From Pseudomonas brassicacearum (GTDB taxonomy: Bacteria > Pseudomonadota > Gammaproteobacteria > Pseudomonadales > Pseudomonadaceae): DNA of 64,000 bases. The DNA is taken from NCBI RefSeq assembly GCF_003732225.1, contig NZ_MOBJ01000003.1, positions 429,167 through 493,166 on the forward strand. The letters are read 5' to 3'. How positions within the stretch are numbered: position 1 is the first letter of the stretch; the number at the start of each line of letters is the position of its first letter. The position numbers were made by a program, and so were the translations under genes. Positions 8,861 to 18,385 of the stretch are shown here, one piece after another. The notes beneath the pieces are model-generated. The model made no database searches. It worked only from the letters and a program-made list of their open reading frames with translations, and was not told the origin of the DNA.

Positions 8861-9297
8861 TGCTCCTGGAGATGGATCTCCAACCGCCAGCGGTCATTGA
8901 CCTCGCTACCGGCCCATTCACCCTTCAGGGGACGGGCCGCCACCAGCGTCAGCAACAAGCCTTTATCACTCACACGCACCCGCCAGTTCACGTCCTTGTC
9001 GTTGAGCTTCAACTGGCCGTTCTGCGCCTTGCCTTCAGCCTCGAACAGCAACGCGACACTGCCGTCGATGAATTCGCCGTGGGTCTTCGGTTCGTTGTTG
9101 AACCACACCACCAAACCATCCGGTTCGACCTCGACCTGTTGCAACTCGGTGGGGTCGGGCGCGGTCAGACGACCGATCATCATCCCGACCATGACACCGA
9201 CGATCGCCAATGAGGCCATCACCCGAGGGAATAGCTTCGGTCGCGGGTCCACTTCAGGCGTAGAATGCCGCCCATCTTTACCTTCGGAGCCGTGCAT
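8857..9297 (-). CDS. Conserved hypothetical membrane-anchored protein
   Basis: A 146-residue protein. After a charged N-terminus comes one membrane segment (ASLAIVGVMVGMMIG, about 28-42), then a soluble beta-rich domain likely in the periplasm. It occupies the position of an uncharacterised gene between ntrC and trmL in PAO1 (from memory). The first ATG overlaps the trmL start on the other strand; AAGGA lies about 11 bases upstream, but M27 (9219) directly before the membrane segment is an alternative start. The stop codon overlaps the T run of the convergent sRNA. Function unknown. Confidence 0.65.
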   Translation of the reverse strand: MHGSEGKDGRHSTPEVDPRPKLFPRVMASLAIVGVMVGMMIGRLTAPDPTELQQVEVEPDGLVVWFNNEPKTHGEFIDGSVALLFEAEGKAQNGQLKLNDKDVNWRVRVSDKGLLLTLVAARPLKGEWAGSEVNDRWRLEIHLQEQ

Positions 9298-9751
9298 GTT
9301 TCACGTCATCCTTTTTCAACCAGAAATTCCGCCGAATACCGGCAACGTTATCAGGCTGTGCGCCAACAGTGGCTGCCACCTGCATTTGATCGAGCCGCTG
9401 GGTTTCGAGATGGACGACAAGCGCCTGCGCCGGGCGGGCCTCGACTATCATGAGTATGCCACCCTGCAGCGCCATGCAGACCTTGCCAGCTGTCTGGAAA
9501 GCCTTGGCCATCCACGCTTGTTCGCCTTCACCACCAAGGGCTCGCGGCCGTTCCACGACGCCAGCTTCGCTGAGGGTGATGCCTTCCTGTTCGGCCCGGA
9601 AAGCCGTGGCCTGCCCGCCGAGGTGCTGGACGCACTGCCTGCCGAACAACGACTGCGCCTGCCGATGCGCGAAGGCTGCCGCAGCCTGAACCTGTCCAAC
9701 ACCGTGGCGGTGGCCGTGTACGAAGGCTGGCGCCAGCTCGGCTTTAAATAA
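9296..9751 (+). CDS. trmL: tRNA (cytidine/uridine-34-2'-O)-methyltransferase TrmL
   Basis: TrmL methylates the ribose of the wobble nucleotide of tRNA-Leu isoacceptors using SAM. The 151-residue SPOUT protein shows all three motifs: PEIPPNTGNVIRLCAN, FGPESRGLP and LRLPMREGCRSLNLSNTVAV, which form the trefoil-knot SAM site. GGAG lies 7 bases before the ATG; the same frame is open far upstream but through the sRNA locus. It is divergent from the neighbouring membrane protein with overlapping start codons. Confidence 0.95.
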   Translation: MFHVILFQPEIPPNTGNVIRLCANSGCHLHLIEPLGFEMDDKRLRRAGLDYHEYATLQRHADLASCLESLGHPRLFAFTTKGSRPFHDASFAEGDAFLFGPESRGLPAEVLDALPAEQRLRLPMREGCRSLNLSNTVAVAVYEGWRQLGFK

Positions 9752-9763
9752 CACCCTCGATCT

Positions 9764-9909
9764 GTAGCAGCTGCCGAGCCCGCGAGGCTGCGTTCGAGGA
9801 CGCAGTCCTCGCAATTCCTGAGTGCGGGGCACACCTGAAAGATCGCGCACGCTGGCCTCTACGACGGCTACGCCGCCGAACGCAGCCTCGCGAGCTCGGC
9901 AGCTGCTAC
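9764..9909. repeat. REP doublet (GTAGCAGCTGCCGAGC type)
   Basis: The arms GTAGCAGCTGCCGAGC and GCTCGGCAGCTGCTAC with GAGGCTGCGTTCG/CGAACGCAGCCTC extensions lie about 80 bp apart. This is a third REP sequence class in the window. It fills the space between the convergent trmL and secB genes. Confidence 0.8.
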
Positions 9910-9928
9910 GGAACGACTCGACAACCAT

Positions 9929-9957
9929 AAAAAAAGCGCCTGTTACGGCGCTTTTTT
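9929..9957. terminator. Bidirectional terminator between trmL and secB
   Basis: AAAAAAGCGCC and GGCGCTTTTTT pair around TGTTAC, with A and T runs on both sides, serving both convergent genes. Confidence 0.92.
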
Positions 9958-9975
9958 CGTTGCTGCATCGAACGC

Positions 9976-10458
9976 TTACTGAACGGTCTGTACGCCGTCT
10001 TGCTGCATGCGTTGCAGTTCTTGCGCGTACAGGGCGTCGAAGTTCACCGGTGCCAGCATCAGCGCCGGGAACGAACCACGGGTCACCAGGCTGTCCAGGG
10101 CTTCGCGAGCGTACGGGAACAGGATGTTCGGGCAGAAAGCACCGAGGGTGTGGCTCATCGAGGCTTCGTCGAGGTTCTTGATCAGGAAGATACCGGCCTG
10201 CTGAACTTCAGCGATGAACGCCACTTCGTCGCCGTTCTTCACGGTAACCGACAGGGTCAGTACGACTTCGTGGAAGTCAGCTTCCAGCGCTTTCTGACGG
10301 GTGTTCAGATCCAGACCAACGCTCGGCTCCCACTGCTGGCGGAAGATCGCCGGGCTTTTCGGGGCTTCGAAGGACAGGTCACGCACGTAAATGCGCTGCA
10401 AGGAGAATTGCGGTGCAGTTTCTTCTTCGTTCGCAGCAGTGTTCTGTTCGTCAGTCAT
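9976..10458 (-). CDS. secB: Protein-export chaperone SecB
   Basis: Cytosolic tetrameric chaperone that keeps preproteins unfolded and hands them to SecA. The 160-residue sequence has the family core ([61 protein letters not shown]). An acidic N-terminus is typical. First of the secB-grxC-rhodanese set, transcribed last in that minus-strand order, as in other pseudomonads and enterics. Confidence 0.98.
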   Translation of the reverse strand: MTDEQNTAANEEETAPQFSLQRIYVRDLSFEAPKSPAIFRQQWEPSVGLDLNTRQKALEADFHEVVLTLSVTVKNGDEVAFIAEVQQAGIFLIKNLDEASMSHTLGAFCPNILFPYAREALDSLVTRGSFPALMLAPVNFDALYAQELQRMQQDGVQTVQ

Positions 10459-10514
10459 CTCAGATCCTTTCTGATCTTGGGGTCTTGTAGGGTTTGCTGA
10501 TCTTAAGGGTTTAG

Positions 10515-10769
10515 TCAGGCCGTGAGCAGCGCGTCGAGCTTGCCGGCGCGGTCCAGGGCAAACAAATCATCACAACCACCGACGTAGGTGCTGCCGATCC
10601 AGATCTGCGGCACGGACGTACGCCCGGCCTTCTGGGCCATTTCGGCACGCACCTGCGGTTTGCCATCGACCTTGATCTCTTCGAAGGCTACGCCCTTGTT
10701 CTCGAGCAGGTACTTGGCTCGCGAGCAGTAGGGGCAGTAATCGCTGGAGTAGACGACGACGTTTTTCAT
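10515..10769 (-). CDS. grxC: Glutaredoxin 3
   Basis: GSH-dependent thiol-disulfide oxidoreductase of 84 residues. Redox motif C12-P-Y-C15 near the N-terminus; TSVPQIWI contains the cis-proline and GGCDDL the glutathione-binding loop. It starts one base after the rhodanese stop codon, so the two are cotranscribed. Confidence 0.96.
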   Translation of the reverse strand: MKNVVVYSSDYCPYCSRAKYLLENKGVAFEEIKVDGKPQVRAEMAQKAGRTSVPQIWIGSTYVGGCDDLFALDRAGKLDALLTA

Positions 10770-10770
10770 A

Positions 10771-11184
10771 TCACTTCACCAGCGGCAAATTGTCGGCTTT
10801 CCAGCTGGAGATCCCGCCGGACAGCTTGGCTGCAGTAAAGCCGGACTTCAACAGCTCGCGAGCGTGGGTGCCGGAGTGCTGGCCCAGGGCGTCGACCAGA
10901 ATGATGGTCTTGGCCTTGTGCTTTTCCAGTTCGCCAACGCGAGCGGTCAGTTTGTCCTGTGGAATGTTCAGCGCGCCAACGATGTGACCGGCGGCGAAAT
11001 CCTTGGTGGTACGGATATCGACCACAACGCCCTCGTCCTTGTTGACCAGCGCGGTCAGCTCGGCAGTGCTGAGGCTGCGGCCGCCGCGGCTCATCTCGCG
11101 GGCGATCAACAACGCCAGCAGTACGACGAAGATACCGACGAGCAGATAGTGGTTAGTGGCAAATTCAATCAGGTGAGCAACCAT
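10771..11184 (-). CDS. Membrane-anchored rhodanese-like protein without catalytic Cys (YibN type)
   Basis: A 137-residue protein with an N-terminal membrane helix (HYLLVGIFVVLLALLI) and a cytosolic rhodanese domain (VVVDIRTTKDFAAGHIVGALNIP). The active-site loop reads VDALGQHSGTHA; the cysteine of CRxGxRS-type rhodaneses is absent, so sulfur transfer by the usual route is unlikely. E. coli YibN occupies the same place beside grxC and secB and has been linked to the membrane and export machinery. The ATG at 11184 is preferred over a TTG at 11187; no good ribosome site precedes it. Confidence 0.85.
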   Translation of the reverse strand: MVAHLIEFATNHYLLVGIFVVLLALLIAREMSRGGRSLSTAELTALVNKDEGVVVDIRTTKDFAAGHIVGALNIPQDKLTARVGELEKHKAKTIILVDALGQHSGTHARELLKSGFTAAKLSGGISSWKADNLPLVK

Positions 11185-11335
11185 CAAGGAGGTTCCAGGG
11201 CGTTAAAATGTCGGCCAGTATACACAGCCACTATGGTGGGCCAAACCCCGTCCGGCGGTGACGCGGTCGGAACTTCGCTTTAAACTGCCACTCCCTTTTC
11301 CATCGCCTCTTTTAACTTAAGCCAGAGTGGAATCC

Positions 11336-12865
11336 ATGACTACCACGCCTAAACCTTTGGTCCTGATTATTCTCGACGGCTTCGGTCACAGTGAAAGCCA
11401 GGAATCCAACGCCGTGTTCGCGGCCAAAAAGCCGGTCCTCGACCGTTTGTACGCCACCGTACCGAACGGCCTGATCTCGGGCTCGGGCATGGACGTCGGC
11501 CTGCCGGACGGGCAAATGGGCAACTCGGAAGTCGGCCACATGAACCTCGGCGCAGGCCGCGTGGTGTATCAAGACTTCACCCGCGTGACCAAAGCGATCC
11601 GCGATGGCGAGTTCTTCGAGAACCCGACCATCTGCGCCGCGGTGGATAAAGCCGTTGCTGCCGGTAAAGCCGTGCACTTCATGGGCCTGCTGTCCGAAGG
11701 CGGCGTGCACAGCCACCAGGATCACCTGATCGCCATGGCCGAACTGGCCTTCAAGCGCGGCGCCGAGAAGATCTACCTGCACGCCTTCCTCGACGGCCGC
11801 GACACGCCGCCAAAAAGCGCACAGTCGTCGATCGAGCTGTTGGATGAAGCGTTCAAGACGCTGGGCAAAGGCCGGATTGCCAGCATCATTGGCCGCTACT
11901 TCGCCATGGACCGCGACAACCGCTGGGATCGCGTGTCCCAGGCCTACAACCTGATCGTCGACGGTAACGGCGAATTCAACGCCGCCACCGCCCAGCAAGG
12001 CCTGCAAGCGGCTTACGAGCGTGGCGAGAGCGACGAATTCGTCAAAGCCACCACCATTGGCGAGCCAGTCAAGGTCGAAGACGGCGACGCCGTGGTGTTC
12101 ATGAACTTCCGCGCCGACCGCGCCCGCGAGCTGACCCGGGTATTCGTCGAAGACGATTTCAAGGACTTCGAGCGCGCTCGCCAGCCGAAACTGGCCGGTT
12201 TTGTCATGCTGACCCAATACGCGGGCAGCATTCCTGCACCGTCGGCCTTTGCGCCGGGCAGCCTGGAAAACGTGCTGGGCGACTATTTGGCGAAAAACGG
12301 CAAAACCCAGCTGCGCATCGCCGAAACCGAAAAATACGCCCACGTGACCTTCTTCTTCTCGGGTGGTCGCGAAGAACCGTTCCCGGGCGAAGAGCGCATC
12401 CTGATCCCGTCGCCGAAAGTCGCGACCTATGACTTGCAGCCAGAAATGAGCGCACCGGAAGTCACCGACAAGATCGTCGACGCTATCGAAAACCAGCGCT
12501 ACGACGTGATCGTGGTCAACTACGCCAACGGCGACATGGTCGGCCACAGCGGCATATTCGAGGCAGCGGTGAAGGCCGTTGAGTGTCTGGACCTGTGTGT
12601 CGGCCGCATTGTCGACGCCCTGGAAAAAGTCGGTGGCGAAGCACTGATCACCGCCGACCACGGCAACGTCGAGCAAATGTCCGACGAATCCACCGGCCAG
12701 GCGCACACCGCCCACACCACTGAGCCGGTACCGTTCATCTACTTCGGCAAACGCGACCTCAAGGTCCGCGAAGGCGGCGTACTGGCAGACGTCGCACCGA
12801 CCATGCTCAAGTTGCTGGGGCTGGAAAAACCGGCGGAGATGACTGGCACGTCGATCCTGGTCTGA
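11336..12865 (+). CDS. gpmI: 2,3-bisphosphoglycerate-independent phosphoglycerate mutase
   Basis: Interconverts 3- and 2-phosphoglycerate in glycolysis using two manganese ions and a phosphoserine intermediate. The 509-residue protein shows [10 protein letters not shown] (metal Asp), [17 protein letters not shown] with the catalytic serine, [25 protein letters not shown] and the second metal site ITADHGNVE. The start [11 protein letters not shown] is the family start; a GTG 9 bp earlier is in frame. Confidence 0.97.
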   Translation: MTTTPKPLVLIILDGFGHSESQESNAVFAAKKPVLDRLYATVPNGLISGSGMDVGLPDGQMGNSEVGHMNLGAGRVVYQDFTRVTKAIRDGEFFENPTICAAVDKAVAAGKAVHFMGLLSEGGVHSHQDHLIAMAELAFKRGAEKIYLHAFLDGRDTPPKSAQSSIELLDEAFKTLGKGRIASIIGRYFAMDRDNRWDRVSQAYNLIVDGNGEFNAATAQQGLQAAYERGESDEFVKATTIGEPVKVEDGDAVVFMNFRADRARELTRVFVEDDFKDFERARQPKLAGFVMLTQYAGSIPAPSAFAPGSLENVLGDYLAKNGKTQLRIAETEKYAHVTFFFSGGREEPFPGEERILIPSPKVATYDLQPEMSAPEVTDKIVDAIENQRYDVIVVNYANGDMVGHSGIFEAAVKAVECLDLCVGRIVDALEKVGGEALITADHGNVEQMSDESTGQAHTAHTTEPVPFIYFGKRDLKVREGGVLADVAPTMLKLLGLEKPAEMTGTSILV

Positions 12866-12891
12866 TTACATCCCTCAAACACCACTAAACC

Positions 12892-12983
12892 CTGTGGGAG
12901 CGAGCTTGCTCGCGATAGCAATCTGACACCCAACATCAATGTTGAATGTTTAGACGCCATCGCGAGCAAGCTCGCTCCCACAG
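12892..12983. repeat. REP doublet (GGGAGCGAGCTTGCTCGC type)
   Basis: Inward-facing arms beginning TGTGGGAGCGAGC and ending GCTCGCTCCCACA, about 92 bp overall. The spacer shares CTGACNNNCAACA with the doublets at 23706 and 56896, so the whole doublet, not only the palindromes, is the mobile unit. Confidence 0.9.
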
Positions 12984-13130
12984 TGGTTTGTGGTGTTTTC
13001 AAGAAACAAAACCTGCCTTCAAATCCTCGCCCTCTACTCCAGTTATCAAGCAGCCAGAAATGGACGTTTTTTTTGCAACGCTTGGCGGGCATACTAGGCT
13101 GTCTTTTTTCCCCTGGTGTCGCCCGCCTCT

Positions 13131-14423
13131 ATGCTCCGCGCCCTGATTGCCCTTGCCCTGACCTGCCTGCTCCACCCGGCGTTTGCCGACGAGCGCGCGC
13201 AAACCCAACAACAGTTGGACGCCACACGTCAGGATATTGCCGAGCTGAAAAAGCTGCTGGGCAAGTTGCAGGAAGAAAAGTCCGGCGTGCAAAAGGAGCT
13301 CAAAGGCACCGAGACCGAGATGGGCAAGCTCGAGAAGCAGGTCGAGGCCCTGCAAAAAGAGCTGAAGAAAAGCGAATCCGAGATACAGCGACTCGATGGT
13401 GAGAAAAAAAAACTCCAGAGCGCGCGCATTGAACAGCAACGACTGATCGCCATTCAGGCCCGCGCGGCCTATCAGAACGGCCGTCAGGAGTACCTGAAGC
13501 TACTGCTCAACCAGCAGAACCCGGAAAAATTCGCCCGCACCCTCACCTATTACGACTACCTGAGCCAGGCACGCCTGGAGCAGCTGAAGAATTTCAACGA
13601 GACCCTGCGCCAACTGGCCAACGTCGAGCAGGACATTGCCCTGCAACAAGCCCAATTGCTGGTACAGAAAAGCAGCCTCGACAGTCAGCGCGACGAACTC
13701 GACAAAGTCCGCAAGGAGCGTCAGCAGGTCCTGGCCAAGCTCAACGACGACGTGAAAGTCCGCGACCAGAAGCTGCAAGCCCGCGAGCAGGATCAGGCCG
13801 ACCTGTCTAAAGTACTCAAAACCATCGAAGAAACCCTGGCCCGCCAGGCCCGTGAGGCGGAAGAAGCGCGACAAAAAGCGCTGATCGCCCAGCAGGAAGC
13901 CGAAAAAAAGCGTTTACGTGAGGCTCAGGCCCAGGCTGAAGCCACTGATGCCCCACGCAAACCCGCCAAGTCGACACCCGGCGCACTGGTTTCAAGCGCA
14001 GGCGAGTCCTTCGGCGGACCTTTTGCTTCAGCCCGCGGAAAACTTCCCTGGCCGGTTGATGGTCGATTGCTTGCGCGCTTTGGTGAAACCCGTGGTGACG
14101 ATGCCCGAACCAAGTGGGACGGCGTGATGATCAGTGCCTCCGCTGGCAGCCAGGTGCATGCTGTACACGGCGGTCGCGTGGTGTTCGCCGACTGGTTGCG
14201 CGGCGCCGGTTTGCTGGTGATTCTCGACCACGGCAATGGTTTTTTGAGTTTGTACGGCCACAACCAGACACTGCTTAAAGCAGCCGGTGACGTGGTCAAG
14301 GCCGGTGAGTCCATCTCCACTGTCGGTAACAGTGGTGGTCAGGACACACCTGCGCTGTATTTCGCTATTCGTCAGCAGGGTCACCCAAGTGACCCCGCAC
14401 AATGGTGCCGCGCGCAAGGATAG
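13131..14423 (+). CDS. Murein hydrolase activator EnvC-like (degenerate M23)
   Basis: EnvC-type proteins sit in the periplasm and activate amidases during cell separation. The 430-residue protein has a signal peptide (MLRALIALALTCLLHPAFA), a long coiled coil (about 25-270) and a C-terminal LytM/M23 fold. The zinc ligands are lost: TKWDGV stands where active enzymes have HxGxD, and LYFAIRQQG replaces the terminal HxH, matching activator rather than hydrolase. ATG at 13131 is preferred over GTG at 13116 for the cleaner signal peptide. It precedes ctpA, as in PAO1. Confidence 0.9.
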   Translation: MLRALIALALTCLLHPAFADERAQTQQQLDATRQDIAELKKLLGKLQEEKSGVQKELKGTETEMGKLEKQVEALQKELKKSESEIQRLDGEKKKLQSARIEQQRLIAIQARAAYQNGRQEYLKLLLNQQNPEKFARTLTYYDYLSQARLEQLKNFNETLRQLANVEQDIALQQAQLLVQKSSLDSQRDELDKVRKERQQVLAKLNDDVKVRDQKLQAREQDQADLSKVLKTIEETLARQAREAEEARQKALIAQQEAEKKRLREAQAQAEATDAPRKPAKSTPGALVSSAGESFGGPFASARGKLPWPVDGRLLARFGETRGDDARTKWDGVMISASAGSQVHAVHGGRVVFADWLRGAGLLVILDHGNGFLSLYGHNQTLLKAAGDVVKAGESISTVGNSGGQDTPALYFAIRQQGHPSDPAQWCRAQG

Positions 14424-14457
14424 GCGCTGAGTCACCTACATTAGGAGTTCGTTCGAC

Positions 14458-15765
14458 ATGCTGCATTTGTCCCGCCTCAATTCGCTGGCCCTGACGATCG
14501 CCCTGGTGATCGGCGCGCCGCTGGCGTTTGCCGCTGAAACGGCCCCGTTGGCCCCGGCCGCGACCACCAAGGCGCCATTGCCGCTGGAAGAGCTGCGCAC
14601 CTTTGCCGAGGTCATGGACCGGATCAAGGCTGCCTATGTCGAACCGGTAGACGACAAGACCCTGCTGGAAAATGCCATCAAGGGCATGCTCAGCAACCTC
14701 GACCCGCACTCCGCCTACCTGGGCCCGGAAGACTTTGCCGAGTTGCAGGAAAGCACCAGCGGCGAATTCGGCGGTCTGGGCATCGAAGTCGGCGCCGAAG
14801 ACGGCTTCATCAAAGTCGTTTCGCCGATCGATGACACGCCTGCCTCCAAGGCCGGCATCCAGGCTGGCGATTTCATCGTCAAGATCAACGGCCAGCCAAC
14901 CCGCGGTCAGAGCATGACCGAAGCCGTGGACAAGATGCGCGGCAAGATCGGCGAGAAGATCACCCTGACCCTGGTGCGCGACGGCGGTGCACCGTTCGAC
15001 GTGACGCTGGCCCGCGCGACCATCCAGGTCAAGAGCGTGAAGAGCCAGCTGCTGGATTCGGGCTACGCTTACATCCGCATCACCCAGTTCCAGGTCAAGA
15101 CCGGCGAAGAGGTCTCCAAGGCCCTGGCCAAGTTGCGCAAGGACAACGGCAAGAAGCTCAGCGGCATCGTGCTCGATCTGCGTAACAACCCTGGCGGCGT
15201 GCTGCAAGCAGCAGTGGAAGTGGTCGACCACTTCATCACCAAAGGCCTGATCGTGTACACCAAGGGCCGCATCGCCAACTCCGAACTGCGCTTCTCCGCC
15301 ACCGGCAAGGACCAAAGCGAAGCAGTGCCGATGGTCGTGCTGATCAACGGCGGTAGCGCCTCGGCTTCGGAAATTGTCGCCGGCGCCCTGCAGGATCAAA
15401 AACGTGCAGTCGTCATGGGCACCACCAGTTTCGGTAAAGGCTCGGTGCAAACCGTGCTGCCACTGAACAACGACCGTGCGCTGAAGATCACCACCGCGCT
15501 GTACTTCACGCCGAACGGGCGCTCGATCCAGGCCCAGGGCATCGTTCCGGACATTGAAGTGCGCAAGGCCAAGATCACCAACGAGCAGGACGGCGAATAC
15601 TTCAAGGAAGCCGACCTGCAAGGTCACCTGGGCAATGGCAACGGCGGCGCCGACAAGCCAACCAAGTCCGGCAGCAAAGCCAAACCGATGCCACAGGACG
15701 ACGATTACCAGCTGGCCCAGGCCCTGAGCCTGCTCAAAGGCCTGAGCATCACCCGCGGCCACTGA
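14458..15765 (+). CDS. ctpA: C-terminal processing protease CtpA (S41)
   Basis: Periplasmic PDZ protease; in P. aeruginosa CtpA with its partner LbcA degrades peptidoglycan cross-link hydrolases. The 435-residue protein has a signal peptide, a PDZ domain (about 90-175, GGLGIEVGAEDGFIKVV) and the protease domain with GGSASASE (299-306) carrying the serine and K327 in FGKGSVQ. A low-complexity Gly/Lys-rich linker near 395-415 precedes the tail. TAGGAG lies upstream of the start. It lies between envC-like and deacetylase genes. Confidence 0.94.
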   Translation: MLHLSRLNSLALTIALVIGAPLAFAAETAPLAPAATTKAPLPLEELRTFAEVMDRIKAAYVEPVDDKTLLENAIKGMLSNLDPHSAYLGPEDFAELQESTSGEFGGLGIEVGAEDGFIKVVSPIDDTPASKAGIQAGDFIVKINGQPTRGQSMTEAVDKMRGKIGEKITLTLVRDGGAPFDVTLARATIQVKSVKSQLLDSGYAYIRITQFQVKTGEEVSKALAKLRKDNGKKLSGIVLDLRNNPGGVLQAAVEVVDHFITKGLIVYTKGRIANSELRFSATGKDQSEAVPMVVLINGGSASASEIVAGALQDQKRAVVMGTTSFGKGSVQTVLPLNNDRALKITTALYFTPNGRSIQAQGIVPDIEVRKAKITNEQDGEYFKEADLQGHLGNGNGGADKPTKSGSKAKPMPQDDDYQLAQALSLLKGLSITRGH

Positions 15766-15766
15766 G

Positions 15767-16555
15767 ATGCGTTTGCGGGTCATCCTCAGTCTGCTGTGCT
15801 GTCTGGCGGGCGCTGCCCACGCGGCGCCTGCCGAGACGGCGGCGCCACACAAGGCTTACCTGAGCCTGATCATCGATGACCTCGGGCAAAACCTGCCACG
15901 CGACCGCCGCGTGCTGGCGCTGCCCGGGCCGGTGACCACGGCGATCATGCCCGACACTCCCCACGCTGCCGAATTTGCCCGCGAAGCTCACCGCGCCGGC
16001 AAGATTGTCATGCTGCACATGCCCATGGACCCGGCCACCGGCCCGTTCGCCTGGCACCCCGAGCTTCCCATTGAAGAGCTGGAAAAACGCCTGAATGCGG
16101 CGTTCAACGCCGTGCCCTATACCAGTGGCATCAACAACCACATGGGCAGCCGCATGACCGCCCAGCAACCGGCAATGGCCTGGCTGATGGCCGAGCTGCA
16201 GCGCCGGCACAAGTTCTTTGTCGACAGCCGTACCAGCGCTCAGACAGTCGCCGCCGCCGAGGCGCAGAAGATTGGTCTGGCGAGCGTCTCGCGGGATGTG
16301 TTTCTCGATGATGAGCGCACCGAAGCCGCGATCTTCACTCAGCTACAGACCGCCCTCAGCCTGGCCCGCAAACAAGGCTCGGCGGTAATGATCGGCCACC
16401 CTTACCCGCAAACCCTGGCGGTGCTGGAGCGCGAGCTGCCCAAGCTCAAGGCTCAGGGCATTGAGTGGATCGACATCAAGTCGATGATCGGCCTGCGTGG
16501 CAATCGGGCCACTGCTGACCATGGAAAAGATGGCATTTATCGAAACTCACATTAA
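15767..16555 (+). CDS. Divergent polysaccharide deacetylase family protein (YibQ type)
   Basis: A 262-residue secreted protein: signal peptide (MRLRVILSLLCCLAGAAHAA) then a divergent polysaccharide deacetylase barrel (LSLIIDDLGQN with the Asp pair, INNHMGSRMT with His, FFVDSRTS, MIGHPYPQTL). Members probably act on cell-wall or surface glycans; the substrate is not established. The ATG is one base after the ctpA stop, so it is in the envC-ctpA operon. Confidence 0.88.
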   Translation: MRLRVILSLLCCLAGAAHAAPAETAAPHKAYLSLIIDDLGQNLPRDRRVLALPGPVTTAIMPDTPHAAEFAREAHRAGKIVMLHMPMDPATGPFAWHPELPIEELEKRLNAAFNAVPYTSGINNHMGSRMTAQQPAMAWLMAELQRRHKFFVDSRTSAQTVAAAEAQKIGLASVSRDVFLDDERTEAAIFTQLQTALSLARKQGSAVMIGHPYPQTLAVLERELPKLKAQGIEWIDIKSMIGLRGNRATADHGKDGIYRNSH

Positions 16556-16733
16556 CTGTTTACGCCCACTAACAATCCAAACAATTTAATAATCCATAAC
16601 AAGGCACCTCAACACTCAACTATCCACCGAAAACAAACCATTCACAATCAGACACACACAAACAACACCTTTCGCTATTAAACCGTACTAACCTCGCAAT
16701 AACAAACAGCAAACTCACAACCAAGGATCGGTT
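16556..16733 (+). other. AT-rich, G-poor intergenic leader
   Basis: 178 bp almost without G on the plus strand and rich in A and C, quite unlike the flanking core genes. No terminator-like hairpin was found. AAGGATCGG just before 16734 is the ribosome site of the next gene. Confidence 0.55.
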
Positions 16734-18248
16734 ATGACCTATATTCCACCCATTGTAAAAGCCTGCACCTTGGCAACACTGGTGTTGTCTCAAGTGGCTT
16801 GCGCAGACAAGTACACCGACGCACCTGAAAGCATCTTGTTAAATAACGCAGACAGCAAATACGACCACTGGAACGGTGTTGGAAAAATATTCCACAACGA
16901 AGAAATACCATTCTGCACAGCCACTCTACTCGACACGCGTGATACAGAAAATGGCGCAACGGGTCCTGCTTACGTACTCACCGCCGGGCATTGCGTTTTG
17001 AAAATGCACGGTGCGAAAAGCGACGTACCCTTTGAGCAAAGCATTAAATTCAATTATTTTACCGACACGTCGGACTCCTCAAAGTTCTACAGCATCCATA
17101 AAGCAAACTGGACCAGCATGGCCAGCACCGACGTGGCTATTCTGGAGTTAACCGATTCACTGGAAACGCTGATAAATGACGGAATCAATCCGTTGCGGAT
17201 CGCTTCCGAGGCCCCATCGACACCCGGCAAGGTAAACATTGTCCACGCCCCCCAACGTGACAAGCTTCATCTTTCGAGTTGCACCCAGGAACCAGCGGAC
17301 GTTCCTGTAATTAAACTTTCCGTTTTTATGGATTATTTGAAGCAGGATTGCAAGGGTATTGGGCCAGGCTCTTCCGGGGCTCCCAGCCTTGATGCGACCA
17401 CTGGAGAAATCATTGGCGTGCTGAGCGGCACCACCCAGGGCTTCTCAGCAGATGACTTGTGTTTTTGGTTCGGTCTTTGCCTGGATAACAAGACACAATC
17501 TTTCTTACCTGACGAAGCCGTCCAGAGCCCTGTTGTCAATTATTTCTCGGCATGCTTTTCAAATGGGTACTTCAATACCGGCACGAGCACTTGCACGTTA
17601 AAACCAAATTTTGACTTCACGTCTGAAACACGCATCGACATGAACAAATCTTCACTGAAAACCGTTCTAAAACCCGGCCCACACGAAACACCACCCGCGT
17701 GGGATATCAAGTTTTCGATGAGCACCCCGTTCTATCGCTTTAAAACTGTACGCGATGCCAAAGCCTGTTATTTGCCCGACCATTACAGCGGCACGCTTAG
17801 CACTAAAGATGCGGTAATAAATGCACCTATCGGTAACGAGGCGGGTTTATACTTCCTCTGCTTACTGGGTGTTGAGTCCGCCGAGCAAAGACCCAGTGTC
17901 GGTTTAATCAGAAACACCCAAATAATTCCAGCACGAATTGCAGCTCCCAACTTCATCAAACCACCCGATCCGACGCCTATTATTAATCTTAGTGAAAACA
18001 ACGAAAAATACGCACTCATCCAATGGCGCGCCAAAGAAATGCTCAATATGTGGACCTGGGCTTATATTGGCGCCGTAGGCACCACCGATTGCGACACCAT
18101 TCCGCGCAAGGACTACTTCCGAGTTGGTGACGCAATGTATATTCAAAAGGACAAACTACCTCTCATGCTTTGCAGTTACACAGAGGATCGGGAATTTGAT
18201 ACTTCCGACGTACACACGTTCGTTGTAACCCTCCCGGCCGGTGCTTAG
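16734..18248 (+). CDS. Secreted trypsin-like serine protease (low GC)
   Basis: A 504-residue protein with a signal peptide ending near VACADKY. The S1 triad is visible: H86 in LTAGHCV, D133 in STDVAIL and S214 in GPGSSGAP. After the protease domain (about 45-245) comes a C-terminal part of some 230 residues of unknown fold, with WDIKFSMSTPFYRFKTV shared with the next gene. Codons are noticeably more AT-rich than in the neighbours, suggesting acquisition. Substrate unknown; probably exported. Confidence 0.82.
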   Translation: MTYIPPIVKACTLATLVLSQVACADKYTDAPESILLNNADSKYDHWNGVGKIFHNEEIPFCTATLLDTRDTENGATGPAYVLTAGHCVLKMHGAKSDVPFEQSIKFNYFTDTSDSSKFYSIHKANWTSMASTDVAILELTDSLETLINDGINPLRIASEAPSTPGKVNIVHAPQRDKLHLSSCTQEPADVPVIKLSVFMDYLKQDCKGIGPGSSGAPSLDATTGEIIGVLSGTTQGFSADDLCFWFGLCLDNKTQSFLPDEAVQSPVVNYFSACFSNGYFNTGTSTCTLKPNFDFTSETRIDMNKSSLKTVLKPGPHETPPAWDIKFSMSTPFYRFKTVRDAKACYLPDHYSGTLSTKDAVINAPIGNEAGLYFLCLLGVESAEQRPSVGLIRNTQIIPARIAAPNFIKPPDPTPIINLSENNEKYALIQWRAKEMLNMWTWAYIGAVGTTDCDTIPRKDYFRVGDAMYIQKDKLPLMLCSYTEDREFDTSDVHTFVVTLPAGA

Positions 18249-18385
18249 AGATAGCGCGATCTGAAGCGTGGTCACCCTCTCATTCGCCACGTCTTTGTTT
18301 CGCGTCGATAACTATTTATGCCTCTTGGCGTACAGCGCCGTGCAACGATAGCGCTCACCCTGAATTTCATCACCAAGGAATGGCC

